From DASXMT01 sp963812965 (lineage in GTDB: Bacteria > Actinomycetota > Acidimicrobiia > Acidimicrobiales > RAAP-2): DNA of 64,000 nucleotides. The notes below the pieces were generated by a model, which was given only the letters and a program-made list of their open reading frames with translations, made no database searches and was not told the origin of the DNA. The stretch lies in contig CAWEXG010000002.1 of the NCBI GenBank assembly GCA_963812965.1, positions 124,001 through 188,000 of the forward strand. The letters are read 5' to 3'. Each line of letters starts with the position of its first letter. The first letter of the stretch is position 1. Positions 15,561-24,147 of this stretch are shown here, one piece after another. The position numbers were made by a program, and so were the translations under genes.

Positions 15561-16512
15561 GCTCGTCCGACCGTGTGGTGGCCCACTCGATGACGGTCGA
15601 CAGCACCCGATCGGTGGCAGCGGTGAGGATGTCGGCGCTCACATCGATCAGCCTGTACTCCCCGGACTCGGGCCACAGCCCCGCAATGCGAGCGGGGACG
15701 GGCAAGGACGGGGACCGCAGGCTGGCAACGAGGGCCAGAAACCCGAGCTCCGAGCGCCACTCACCTGATGGGACGCCGCTGGCGACCGAGACGAGAGCCA
15801 GAGGGGAGTTTCCTTCCTGGATACGTTTGCCAACTCGATGACTCAGTTGTTCACCGGAGTGGGCATGGCAACACGGACCGGTATCGATGGCTATGCGTAG
15901 CTCGGAGCGACCCTTGAGCCGTACTGTTTGTGCTGCGGTGCAGATCCACTGATCATCGGGACCGCCAATGATGGGGGCTGAGCTGAGCTGACTCCAGTCG
16001 AGGGCGGACCACAGACCGCTCGCCCAGGTTGTTGCATCGGCCAGGACCACGGACCGCGCTCCGGTCGAGAGCCCTGCATACCAAGGCTCCCAGTGGAAGG
16101 TTCTCCACCCGGTACGTCGCCACTCGGCGACGGCTTCGCCAGCTACGGTCGCCACTGCCTGGGCCGGAGTCGAGTGGCGTTGTTTCCGGTGGGCCTTGAG
16201 GCAGGCATCGATGGCAGCAAGGCCGAGGGAACGCCGGACGAAGGCCGGCTTCCATGAGAAGGGCTCATGGAGGTCCATGGTCAGGTTGGACCCGAGGAAG
16301 GCCTGTCGAAGGAGCGGGAGCGTGATGACGAGCGGGTCCCCCGCCGCCATCGTGTCGACCACGGAGGTGATGGTGGACAGGAGCTGATCACGGACGCGTT
16401 GACGAGCCCGATCATCGACGCAGGTTGCTGCCGGCGCCAGGAGCTGCGAGGTCAGGGTGCTGACGGCTGGCGATACCGGACCGAAGGGGGAGGGGAAGAT
16501 TCCGTCGCTCAT
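15535..16512 (-). CDS. Uncharacterised partner of a RecB-like nuclease (325 aa)
   Basis: No family recognised. The protein has no transmembrane segment or signal peptide. 'VVLADATTWASGLWSALDW' and 'RLKGRSELRIAIDTG' look like core strands of an alpha/beta fold; a decayed nuclease fold is possible but unproven. ATG 16512 overlaps the stop of the upstream Fe-S nuclease (ATGA), so the two are made together and probably act together. A functional guess is DNA processing or repair by association only. Confidence 0.65.
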   Translation of the reverse strand: MSDGIFPSPFGPVSPAVSTLTSQLLAPAATCVDDRARQRVRDQLLSTITSVVDTMAAGDPLVITLPLLRQAFLGSNLTMDLHEPFSWKPAFVRRSLGLAAIDACLKAHRKQRHSTPAQAVATVAGEAVAEWRRTGWRTFHWEPWYAGLSTGARSVVLADATTWASGLWSALDWSQLSSAPIIGGPDDQWICTAAQTVRLKGRSELRIAIDTGPCCHAHSGEQLSHRVGKRIQEGNSPLALVSVASGVPSGEWRSELGFLALVASLRSPSLPVPARIAGLWPESGEYRLIDVSADILTAATDRVLSTVIEWATTRSDELRTAPWPP

Positions 16513-17534
16513 GCGGCTTTCTCACCACCGCTCTCGGTTGTGCCACCCGGACCACCCGGACCACCCGAGCGAGCTCGACGTTGTCCTGGCGCACACGCCG
16601 GTAGGGCTTCACACCAGCTACACAGCGGATTCGGGGTGCGGACAGGCTCTGCTCCGTCGGCCAATCGCCGAAGGGCATCGATACCGGCCCGTGCACGGCG
16701 GGCCGCTGCCAACAACAGCTCCTCGCTGACCGGCTCGACATCGAGCTCGCCAGTACGGGAGTAGTACGTGGCCACCATGAACGGTGGGGCCGGGCTCCGT
16801 AACGCTTCGATCAGGGCATAGAAGTGGAGATCCGCCCGGTGTTCACCTCGACGCCTTCCCGACTTCAGCTCAACGATCCCTATCGACGCGTTCTCCACGG
16901 CCTGTTGACCGATGGCCAGGTCGATCCGGGCTGACAAGAGGACGTGCCCGTCGGCCAACGACGCCTTCAAGGGTTCCTGAGTACGGGGCAACCAGCCAGG
17001 AGACAACACCGGCCACCGAGCGACGAGACCCAGTACCTGCCGTTCGACTTCGGCCGACAGCTCTACACGTTGCGGGGACGGCAGCCGTTCGATCCAGTCG
17101 ACCAGTACCGACTGGTGGTCGTCGACCGACAGCGCGGCGATGCCGTCAGCCATCGGGTCCTCGATGTGGCCGATCGTCACCAACTGGCGAAACAAGCAGT
17201 CGACGAGTGCCCCAACAGCGATGGCCTGTGTCGGCGGTCGTTCCCCGAACTCGCTGGTCACCTGGTGTGCTTCGCAGCTCAGCACCCGAGTGAGACGGTC
17301 TTTGGTGACCACGATCGGAAGGCGTCTCGATGTTGGCCCGCCGGCACTTGTGCCCGACCCACGTGCCGACCCTCCCTCCGATCCGCTCCCTGGCCCATCT
17401 TCCAACCCTTCTTCCAGGAGATGGCGAAGGAGACGGGCAGTGGCGGGGTCAGCGGCGGGGCGTGGCCGGCCGGTGACCCGTAGACGCTGGAGCAGAGCGT
17501 CCCCAGACAGGGGCTGCCACTGGCCCGACGTCAT
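16509..17534 (-). CDS. RecB/Cas4-like PD-(D/E)XK nuclease with Fe-S cluster site
   Basis: Predicted DNA exonuclease. The motif set is 'SARIDLAI' (motif II Asp) and 'GIVELKSGRRR' (E-x-K). Four cysteines in AddB/Cas4 arrangement are present: one near the N-terminus ('VLSCEAHQ') and three at the end ('CSWCEALPAC'), expected to hold a [4Fe-4S] cluster. ATG 17534 gives 341 residues starting 'MTSGQWQPLSG'; ATG 17585 or 17594 are possible. Followed by the unknown partner gene with ATGA overlap. No cas genes or CRISPR repeats are nearby. Confidence 0.78.
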   Translation of the reverse strand: MTSGQWQPLSGDALLQRLRVTGRPRPAADPATARLLRHLLEEGLEDGPGSGSEGGSARGSGTSAGGPTSRRLPIVVTKDRLTRVLSCEAHQVTSEFGERPPTQAIAVGALVDCLFRQLVTIGHIEDPMADGIAALSVDDHQSVLVDWIERLPSPQRVELSAEVERQVLGLVARWPVLSPGWLPRTQEPLKASLADGHVLLSARIDLAIGQQAVENASIGIVELKSGRRRGEHRADLHFYALIEALRSPAPPFMVATYYSRTGELDVEPVSEELLLAAARRARAGIDALRRLADGAEPVRTPNPLCSWCEALPACAPGQRRARSGGPGGPGGTTESGGEKAA

Positions 17535-17774
17535 GCCCCAGCTCTCGTCGCTGTGCTCGTCTGTCACCAGACTGCGCCTGTCCATCACCAACATGACGAC
17601 AGTGTCCCATTCGGGTGTGACTCTCATACTGGAGAAGACCTTTCGTGCAGCCGTATCCGCTTCTTGGCGGCCGATCACATGCACCTCGGTAACCTGCACA
17701 TCGGTACCCACGAAGTGCCCTACGGGGACTGGCTCGTGGGGGCTCGTGGAGATTGAGGAAAAGAGGGCTGACAG

Positions 17775-18752
17775 ATGGCCATCGTCGGGATGAGGTTCGA
17801 CCTGCGGAACCCGGCGTTCGCAGCGGTGTCGATGGCCGACCGGTACGAGGCAGCGCTCGAGATGTCGGCATGGGCCGACCGGCTGGGCGCCATGTTCGTC
17901 GTCCTCTCGGAGCATCACGGGTCGCAGGACGGCTATCTGCCGAGCCCCCTTACGATGGCCGCTGCCATCGCGGCGCGTACGTCGACCGTTCGGCTGAGCA
18001 TGGCGGCGCTGATCGCGCCCTTTCACGATCCGCTCCGCTTGGCCGAGGACGTGGCTGTCCTCGACCTGCTCAGTGGGGGGCGCGTTGATCTGACGCTTGC
18101 TGCTGGGTACGTGAGGAGCGAGTTCGCCATGTTCGGTGTCGAGATGTCGGAACGGCCCCAACGAGTTCGTGACGTCGTGACCACGCTCAAGGCCGCCTGG
18201 ACCGGGGAGCCGTTCGAGTACCAGGGTCGGACGGTTCAGGTTCTGCCGGTGCCCGCCCAAGAGGGCGGCCCGCGGATCGTCCTGGGCGGCAGCAGCGAAG
18301 GCGCAGCACGTCGTGCGGCCCGCATCGCCGACGGCTTCATGCCGTCATCGCCTGAGTTCTGGAGCTTCTACCAGGAGGAGTGCGTCGCTTTGGGGAAACC
18401 CGATCCCGGGCCGTACGTCGGGACCGACACCGGTGTCGTCACGTTGTCTCAGGACCCCGACGCTGCATGGCGCGATCTCGCACCGTTCTTCCTGCACGAG
18501 GTCAACGCCTACGGAGCCTGGCAAGCACCCGATGACGTGGCGACCAGCTACCAGCACGTGTCCGATGCCGACGCGCTGAGGAGGACCGGTCAGTACCGTG
18601 TGCTCACGCCTGAGGAGTATGTCGCTGAGCTGCGATCCGCTGGACCTTTTGCGGTGGTCCTGCTTCACCCGATGGTTGGCGGTATCCCTCCTGAGATGGC
18701 GTGGGAGAGCCTGCACCTCTTCGAGCACGAGGTGTTGCCACATCTCGACTGA
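17775..18752 (+). CDS. LLM-class flavin-dependent oxidoreductase
   Basis: Luciferase-like TIM-barrel monooxygenase or F420/FMN-dependent dehydrogenase, 325 residues. 'LGAMFVVLSEHH' near residue 40, 'DLLSGGRVDLTLAAGYVRSE' near 100 and 'RIVLGGSSEGAARRAARIADG' near 175 are family signatures. FMN and F420 users cannot be told apart here; actinobacterial context leaves F420 possible. A purine-rich GAGG-type site precedes the ATG. It stands alone between the nuclease genes and a patatin. Confidence 0.85.
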   Translation: MAIVGMRFDLRNPAFAAVSMADRYEAALEMSAWADRLGAMFVVLSEHHGSQDGYLPSPLTMAAAIAARTSTVRLSMAALIAPFHDPLRLAEDVAVLDLLSGGRVDLTLAAGYVRSEFAMFGVEMSERPQRVRDVVTTLKAAWTGEPFEYQGRTVQVLPVPAQEGGPRIVLGGSSEGAARRAARIADGFMPSSPEFWSFYQEECVALGKPDPGPYVGTDTGVVTLSQDPDAAWRDLAPFFLHEVNAYGAWQAPDDVATSYQHVSDADALRRTGQYRVLTPEEYVAELRSAGPFAVVLLHPMVGGIPPEMAWESLHLFEHEVLPHLD

Positions 18753-18859
18753 AGTGCCCAGTGGATCGGCAGTCCGGGCTCGATGACTCTGCTCTGCGAT
18801 GCTTCGGCTCCTCACGTTGCCCTATTCCGTATGAACGCACTGGCTGGCGATGGGTCCGT

Positions 18860-18865
18860 TAGCCT
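18860..18865 (+). promoter_or_regulatory. -10 box (TAGCCT), leaderless patatin gene
   Basis: TAGCCT ends 8 nt before the ATG at 18874, which supports that start over the upstream in-frame codon at 18850. Confidence 0.5.
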
Positions 18866-18873
18866 CTGCCAGG

Positions 18874-19896
18874 ATGGAGCTCGCCACCACGAACGTCGCG
18901 TTCGGTCTGGTATTCGGCGTATTCCTGGTCGTCACCGCCGTGCTCATCGTCGTGGTCATACGGTGGACCATCAGGCGGAACCGGGTCTTGACCGATATCT
19001 GGCGGGTCGGACACATCGAGGACGGGCCAACCCGTCCGCTCACTGCGTTCGTGCTGGCCGGGGGTGGTACTCGGGGTGCAACACAGGTGGGCATGCTCCA
19101 GGTGCTCGTTGAGCGGGGGATCATCCCCGATCACATCTACGGCGCATCGGTCGGAGCGGTGAACGGTGCTGCACTGGCTGGAGATCCGACACCGGCCGGG
19201 ATGGAGCACCTGACCGAGATCTGGCAAGGCCTGCGCGGCGAGGACGTCTATCCACAACGCAGGATGCACGGTCCGTGGCTCTTCCTGCAGCAGCGAGAAT
19301 CAGTCCACCCCAACACCGGGTTGCGTCGAATTATCGAGACAGGGATCGGTTTTGAACGGATCGAGGACGCGATTATTCCGTTCGAAGTCGTCACGACATC
19401 ACTATCGGACGGGCAAGAGCGGTGGTTCGCCTCTGGGCCTGCCGTCGACGTCATTCTGGCCTCTGCTGCCATCCCGGCGATCTTTCCTCCCGTGGAGGTC
19501 GAGGGCGAGCAGTTGATCGACGGCGGCGTGGTCGACAACGTACCGATCAGCCGGGCCATCGACGCCGGATGCACCCGAATCTTTGTCCTGCTGTGCGGAC
19601 CGCTGACCTACTCGTCCCCTATCTCCCGCCGGCCGGTGGAGGCCATGCTCAACGCGCTGTTCATCGCCGTCTATGCCCGGTTCAACAACGAGATGGCTCG
19701 ACTGCCACCGGGGGTGGAGGTCATCGTGTTCAGCGGGGGCAGTGCACTGTCCCGCGACTACACCGACTTCTCGGACACCGAGACATTGATCGCAGCCGGG
19801 CGGACAGAGGCATCTGACGTGCTTCGCCGTCACGGGATCATGGCGGAGCCACCGCGGGAGGACTGGTCCGTCGAGGCTCAGAACGAGCACCGATAA
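18874..19896 (+). CDS. Membrane-anchored patatin-like phospholipase
   Basis: Predicted lipid acyl hydrolase with a Ser-Asp dyad. The N-terminal transmembrane segment is at residues about 6-30 ('FGLVFGVFLVVTAVLIVVVI'), followed by the oxyanion loop 'AGGGTRGATQVG', nucleophile elbow 'GASVG' (GxSxG) and catalytic 'DGG' in 'QLIDGGVVDNVP'. The 340-residue protein is probably tethered to the inner face of the membrane or exposed, depending on topology. It stands alone. All catalytic residues are present. Confidence 0.88.
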   Translation: MELATTNVAFGLVFGVFLVVTAVLIVVVIRWTIRRNRVLTDIWRVGHIEDGPTRPLTAFVLAGGGTRGATQVGMLQVLVERGIIPDHIYGASVGAVNGAALAGDPTPAGMEHLTEIWQGLRGEDVYPQRRMHGPWLFLQQRESVHPNTGLRRIIETGIGFERIEDAIIPFEVVTTSLSDGQERWFASGPAVDVILASAAIPAIFPPVEVEGEQLIDGGVVDNVPISRAIDAGCTRIFVLLCGPLTYSSPISRRPVEAMLNALFIAVYARFNNEMARLPPGVEVIVFSGGSALSRDYTDFSDTETLIAAGRTEASDVLRRHGIMAEPPREDWSVEAQNEHR

Positions 19897-19985
19897 GCGC
19901 TCGTTCTTGGTTCATTATCCCGCTCTCAGTGGCCTTGCCGTCGGATCCCTCAGACCACGGCTGCCGCCTCGTGACTGAGGGGCTC

Positions 19986-20747
19986 TCAACCTTGCTGGCC
20001 ACCGAGCACGCCGCCCACGCCGCCCGTCACCGCCCGTCAGTCCGGTCACGATCGTGTTGAGATCTGATCCTGCGCTGGTCAGGTCGCTTCCCACGCTGCT
20101 CGTCAGCCCCGTGACGGCGTTGCCAGCGGGACTACTCAGAGTCCCGCCGATATTGGAGCCCGCGCTGCTCACAGCACCCCCCACGCTGCCGGTTGCCCCA
20201 CTGGCGGCGCCACCGACTGCAGAACCAGCACCGGACGCCGCCCCGCCCAGGGCGCCTCCGACCTCGGCCGGCAGGCTTCCTCCCCCGATGCTCCCTCCCA
20301 GTCCGGAGCCGCCAGAGCCACCAGAGCTAGCAGTGGTTCCGTTCAAAGGAGCAGGAGGCTGCGGTGCCTGAGTGGTCTGCACAGGAGGTGTGCTCGGTAC
20401 TGCTGACGACGTACCCGTACCGGTAGACGCTGAGCCGTGATCGACGAGAGCAGGCGATGGTGTCGTCGGTGCGACCGACGTGATGGCTGGGGATCTGGTC
20501 ACCGGCGTGGCAAGGGGAGGTGGGGCCGGGGCCAGGAAGACAGACCCCATGCCCACGAGGACGACTCCGGAGGCAGCCACCGACACCCCGTTCGGTGTCA
20601 ACGCGCATGCAACGTGCCGGCAGGCGTTGATTACATGGCGAATAGACGATGGGATCCGGTAGAGCAGTTTCCGGGGGATGATGGCCAGCACACCGATGAG
20701 CGCACCGGTCTTCCCGTCGACATCGTCGAGAAGGGAGAACTCGCGCT
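19986..20747 (-). pseudogene. Transmembrane Gly/Ser-rich extension of the ECF sigma factor (frame-shifted)
   Basis: Directly downstream of the sigma factor, in another frame, the sequence reads 'ALKREFSLLDDVDGKTGALI' onwards, exactly how an ECF region 4 would continue. It then has basic residues, one transmembrane helix ('VSVAASGVVLVGMGSVFLA'), a Pro/Thr stretch and about 110 residues of Gly/Ser/Ala repeats. A second frame change near 20030 leads to a natural-looking end 'GGVGGVLGGQQG' and TGA at 19986-19988. Without it the frame stops at 19915. Two single-base gaps would restore one long membrane-tethered sigma protein. Confidence 0.65.
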
Positions 20748-21386
20748 TCAGCGCTTGACGCGTGCTCGCCAGAGCAGAGTCTCGACCGTCGAGACGCCGA
20801 CCCCCTCTTCATCGGCGATCCGCTGATAGGACCAACCTGAGCGCTCCCGCAGATCGAGGACACGCTGGTGACGCGGCTTCAGGTTCCCGAATGCGGTCGT
20901 CACCATGGCTACGTCGACACCGTGCAGGACGGCATCCTCGGTATCGTAGGTACCAGCATCTCGTGCCTGGATTGCAGGCTCATCGAGGGGGGTGACTCGA
21001 GTACGTCGCCGGACCAGGTCGGTGCAGAGATTGCCCGCGATGACGGTCAGCCATGGATAGAAGCGCCGGTCCCCGGCGAAATCGGGGAGGGAGCGCCATG
21101 CCCGGGCAAATGTCTCCTGCACGACATCTTCTGCTTCGTGCGGTTCGTGAAGTCGTCTGAGACAGAACCGCTGCAGTCGTTGGCGGTACTGGAGGTAGAG
21201 CGCCTCGAACGCCTCGACGTCTCCCTGCTGACACCGCTCGACCAGCTCCCGGTCTCGCTCGATATCGACGACGCCCTCGAAGCTGCCGGACGAGGTCTTT
21301 ACTCCACCGTCTGTCCTGAGTGGGGTTTTCACTCCACAGCCTGTCATGGCATGTGCCACAAGATTCCCCCGTTGGTCTCCCTGCAT
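20748..21386 (-). CDS. ECF-type RNA polymerase sigma factor (C-terminus cut by frameshift)
   Basis: Group 4 sigma factor with region 2 ('GDVEAFEALYLQYRQRLQRF' and 'EAEDVVQETFARAWRSL') and region 4 ('RVLDLRERSGWSYQRIADEE' with helix-turn-helix 'VSTVETLLWRAR'). The frame stops right after region 4 at 'WRARVKR', while relatives normally continue 'RQALKREF', found here in the next frame. No anti-sigma gene is adjacent; the membrane extension may serve as control element. The start is uncertain: GTG 21362 has GGGGGA six bases upstream, ATG 21347 is another choice. Divergent from the surface-protein/sortase genes, its likely targets. Confidence 0.8.
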   Translation of the reverse strand: MQGDQRGNLVAHAMTGCGVKTPLRTDGGVKTSSGSFEGVVDIERDRELVERCQQGDVEAFEALYLQYRQRLQRFCLRRLHEPHEAEDVVQETFARAWRSLPDFAGDRRFYPWLTVIAGNLCTDLVRRRTRVTPLDEPAIQARDAGTYDTEDAVLHGVDVAMVTTAFGNLKPRHQRVLDLRERSGWSYQRIADEEGVGVSTVETLLWRARVKR

Positions 21387-21553
21387 CTGCCGAGCAACAT
21401 CGGGCCGCCCCTTACGGGGTGACTAACTGGTAACCATGTTAGGCACTCTCTGCCAGCTCGTCGACTCCCCCGTTTTTCTCAGAAGAAAACCGCAAGCTCT
21501 CGCACGGTGGGTCGTTACTCCATCACAGATGGACGCACGAGGGGGAAACTGGC

Positions 21554-22948
21554 ATGAAAGTATCTGCTCGCAGAACGATCGCCATTGCTGCGACGGCACT
21601 CCTCGTGGCGGCATCGTTGGGGGAGTTCGCAACCACTGCTGTCGCAACACCGACCGGACCCGGCTCGTTCCAGCTCAGTGCGTCCGGGGACGCCCTATCC
21701 ATCTCTGCCGTCGGCAACAGCCTGACAGCCGGTCATGCCACGGCTGCGGCCGACTCGTCCCCGAGTGCCTCCGCCACCGGCGCCGGTGAGCTACTGCCGG
21801 TTCTGAGTGGCAATCAGACTGCCACGGTGACTCAGGCGGGTCAGAACCAGACACTGCCACAGAGCTGCGCCTCCCCTTCAGTTCCTTCTCCGCTCAGCAC
21901 CTACCTGTCGTCAGGTGCGGGATGTGGGTCGGCACAGGCGGCCATCGACGGAACCGGACTCCCTTCAGCCACCAGTACCGGTACGGTCGCTGAAGGGAGC
22001 ATCGGAGCTGGGAGCGCGCTCGATACGGTGATCACCTCGGCCAGTCCGCTGATCGGCCCCTTGGAGCAGCTCTTCGGAACACTGCCGAGCATCCCGGTCA
22101 GCGGGACCACGTTGAGCAACCTTCTCACCGAGTTGGGGATAGCGGCAGTCACAACGACTGGCTTGGCGACCGTGAATGTCGGATCGTCAACCGGTAACGT
22201 CGCCGCTACCGCAACATCAGGTACGGCAACGGATACCAGTAACACTGGAACCATCGACCTGCTCCCGGGAGCGGGCCTCAGCGGTGCACCTTCCGTGTCG
22301 ATCTCTGTAGGACAGTCCACGGCTACAGCCACGCTGAACCGCACAACAGGAGCTGGGACCGCTTCCGTAAGCCCGACAGTGGTCAACGTGACGACGAGCA
22401 ATCCGGTCAGCGGGACCACCACCGTTCCGGTCAACGCCGGTGGCTCTGTCAGTGTGTTGGCCGGCACGCCTCTTGCGTCCACGATCGCCGTGGGAACGTC
22501 GTCGGTGACACAAGGTCAGGGAGCGGCGAGTGCCATGGCACAGGGAGTGACTCTCGACCTCTTTTCCGGTGTTGATGGAGGCATCGACATCACGTTGGCC
22601 ACGTCGACCGCTTCGGTTACCGGTGCTGCATTGGCAACGACCCCACCGGCGCCGCCCGCCGCTGTCACCGCACAGGCCAGCCCGGTGAGCGCTCCGGCTG
22701 GAGCTGCGACCGTCCCCGGAGTGACCACGGTCCATACCGGTGAACCGTGGGGTGGCGCGCTCCCACTGGTGGGTCTGGCACTGGCTTCCGGTCTGGGTCT
22801 GGTCTACCGCCGCCGTCTCGGTGCTCTGGTTCCGGTACTGGCGCACGGTACCCGTTTCGTTGGAGCACCGATGGGAGCAGTCGCCGTTGCGATGCTCACC
22901 AGGATCCGACATCTCATGGGTATGGACCGTGAGAGATCGGGGCAGTAG
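21554..22948 (+). CDS. Secreted, wall-anchored-like Thr/Ser/Ala-rich surface protein
   Basis: 464 residues: signal peptide 1-31 ('RRTIAIAATALLVAASLGEF'), then a long region very rich in Thr, Ser, Ala, Gly and Val with repeated 'SGTTT', 'VNVGSSTGNV' style strands, and a C-terminal sorting-signal-like end: 'HTGEPWGG', a hydrophobic helix ('ALPLVGLALASGLGLVY') and 'RRR'. An extra hydrophobic-basic tail follows. The neighbouring gene is a sortase that overlaps its stop, so this is the probable substrate, with HTGEPW in place of LPxTG. A GAGGGGG site precedes ATG 21554. Ligand or role unknown. Confidence 0.75.
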   Translation: MKVSARRTIAIAATALLVAASLGEFATTAVATPTGPGSFQLSASGDALSISAVGNSLTAGHATAAADSSPSASATGAGELLPVLSGNQTATVTQAGQNQTLPQSCASPSVPSPLSTYLSSGAGCGSAQAAIDGTGLPSATSTGTVAEGSIGAGSALDTVITSASPLIGPLEQLFGTLPSIPVSGTTLSNLLTELGIAAVTTTGLATVNVGSSTGNVAATATSGTATDTSNTGTIDLLPGAGLSGAPSVSISVGQSTATATLNRTTGAGTASVSPTVVNVTTSNPVSGTTTVPVNAGGSVSVLAGTPLASTIAVGTSSVTQGQGAASAMAQGVTLDLFSGVDGGIDITLATSTASVTGAALATTPPAPPAAVTAQASPVSAPAGAATVPGVTTVHTGEPWGGALPLVGLALASGLGLVYRRRLGALVPVLAHGTRFVGAPMGAVAVAMLTRIRHLMGMDRERSGQ

Positions 22949-24147
22949 TGCAGGCGAGGGTGCCCGATCCCGAAGTACCCCGATCTGGAAAGCCACGGCT
23001 TCGCTTTGGCGGAGCCGTGGTACGCCACCCTGTCCGATGGACAGCACCGTTGCTGGGTGTCGTGCTCATCTGGGGTTCGCTCGGGTTCGTCGGGTACGCC
23101 GCTGGGTGGACGCTTCATGAGCATCGAGCCCAAGCTGTCCTGGACAGCCACGCCCGTTCCATCGACCAGGCGAAGACGTCACCCGGTGGTCAGGCGAAGA
23201 CGTCGTTCGCGCCGTGTGTGGAGTCGCCGCCGCAGACCGGACAGTTGGCCGGCACGTTGATCATTCCGGCACTTGGCCTGAAAGCCCCGGTCGAACAAGG
23301 CACAGACGATGCAGAGCTGGCTGTTGCCGCCGGTCATGCTCCGGCATCGGTATGGCCCGGCGCGCCGGGGACGTCGGTCTTCCTCGCCCACGACGTCAGC
23401 TACTTCGTGCACCTTGCCTCCCTGAAGGCCGGGGACGTGATCCTCTACCAGGACCAATGCTCGACCGTGTCGTTCCGAGTCACCACCCAGACGATCGTGA
23501 ACGCCGGCGATCCGGTGTACGACACCGCCACGCCGACACTCGTTCTCGACACGTGTTGGCCCACCAACGCGCTGTTCTATACCAACCAGCGACTGTTGGT
23601 TTCGGCGGTCGAAGACACCACTGCGACATCACCGACGAGAGCGGTCACCACGTCGCTCCGAACCAACCAGGCGCCGGTACTCCCGGCATCTGACGCGATC
23701 ACCTACTCCGTTCCGGCGCCTCCTGATCTGGTTGCACAGGGGCTGACCCTGACGCAGAACGAAGCCCCGATGGGGACGATGACCCTCACCGGTGATCCAT
23801 CGTCCACGTGGGAAGAGTCACCGGGGCCCATGGCTCTGGAAGCAGCAGCCCTCGAGGCGTACTTCGGCGGTATCGATGCGGCAGAGCAAGGGCGCGCTGA
23901 CTGGTGGTCTGCCATCGCCACCGGTGCCACCATGCCCGGGCAGCTGGCCGATGCTCAGATCACCGGACATGACTCACCCCTTGACGTGGCGATCAACTCG
24001 GTCGGTGGAGTGGCGCAGACGGTCACGTTGACGACCGACGTCACGGTGTCGGGTGGAACAGCGCCTGGTACCTATCACTTCGTCGTCACCGCCGGAGCTC
24101 GTGGTTCGGTCGTAACCCTTACATCGTGGGAGATGAGCAATGCATAA
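22948..24147 (+). CDS. Sortase-family transpeptidase with extra C-terminal region
   Basis: Predicted surface transpeptidase. An N-terminal membrane anchor ('LLGVVLIWGSLGFVGYAAGW') precedes the sortase domain (about residues 85-215): 'IPALGLKAPVEQG', catalytic His in 'FLAHDVSYF', catalytic Cys in 'LVLDTCWPTNALF' and Arg in 'TNQRLLV'. A 170-residue C-terminal region after the domain is unusual for sortases and is not recognised. The GTG start at 22948 shares a base with the upstream stop (TAGTG). It overlaps the next gene by 8 nt, so three genes form an operon. Confidence 0.85.
   Translation: MQARVPDPEVPRSGKPRLRFGGAVVRHPVRWTAPLLGVVLIWGSLGFVGYAAGWTLHEHRAQAVLDSHARSIDQAKTSPGGQAKTSFAPCVESPPQTGQLAGTLIIPALGLKAPVEQGTDDAELAVAAGHAPASVWPGAPGTSVFLAHDVSYFVHLASLKAGDVILYQDQCSTVSFRVTTQTIVNAGDPVYDTATPTLVLDTCWPTNALFYTNQRLLVSAVEDTTATSPTRAVTTSLRTNQAPVLPASDAITYSVPAPPDLVAQGLTLTQNEAPMGTMTLTGDPSSTWEESPGPMALEAAALEAYFGGIDAAEQGRADWWSAIATGATMPGQLADAQITGHDSPLDVAINSVGGVAQTVTLTTDVTVSGGTAPGTYHFVVTAGARGSVVTLTSWEMSNA

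Noticed and set aside
20740..20760. Programmed frameshift joining the sigma factor to its membrane extension
   Set aside because: No slippery heptamer or obvious stimulatory structure is visible, a second break lies further on, and many other genes nearby are also split; sequence error is simpler.
21429..21462. ECF-type promoter (GTAACC ... CGTC) for the surface operon
   Set aside because: The two elements are 23 bp apart, too far for the usual 16-18 bp spacing of ECF promoters, so I do not call it.
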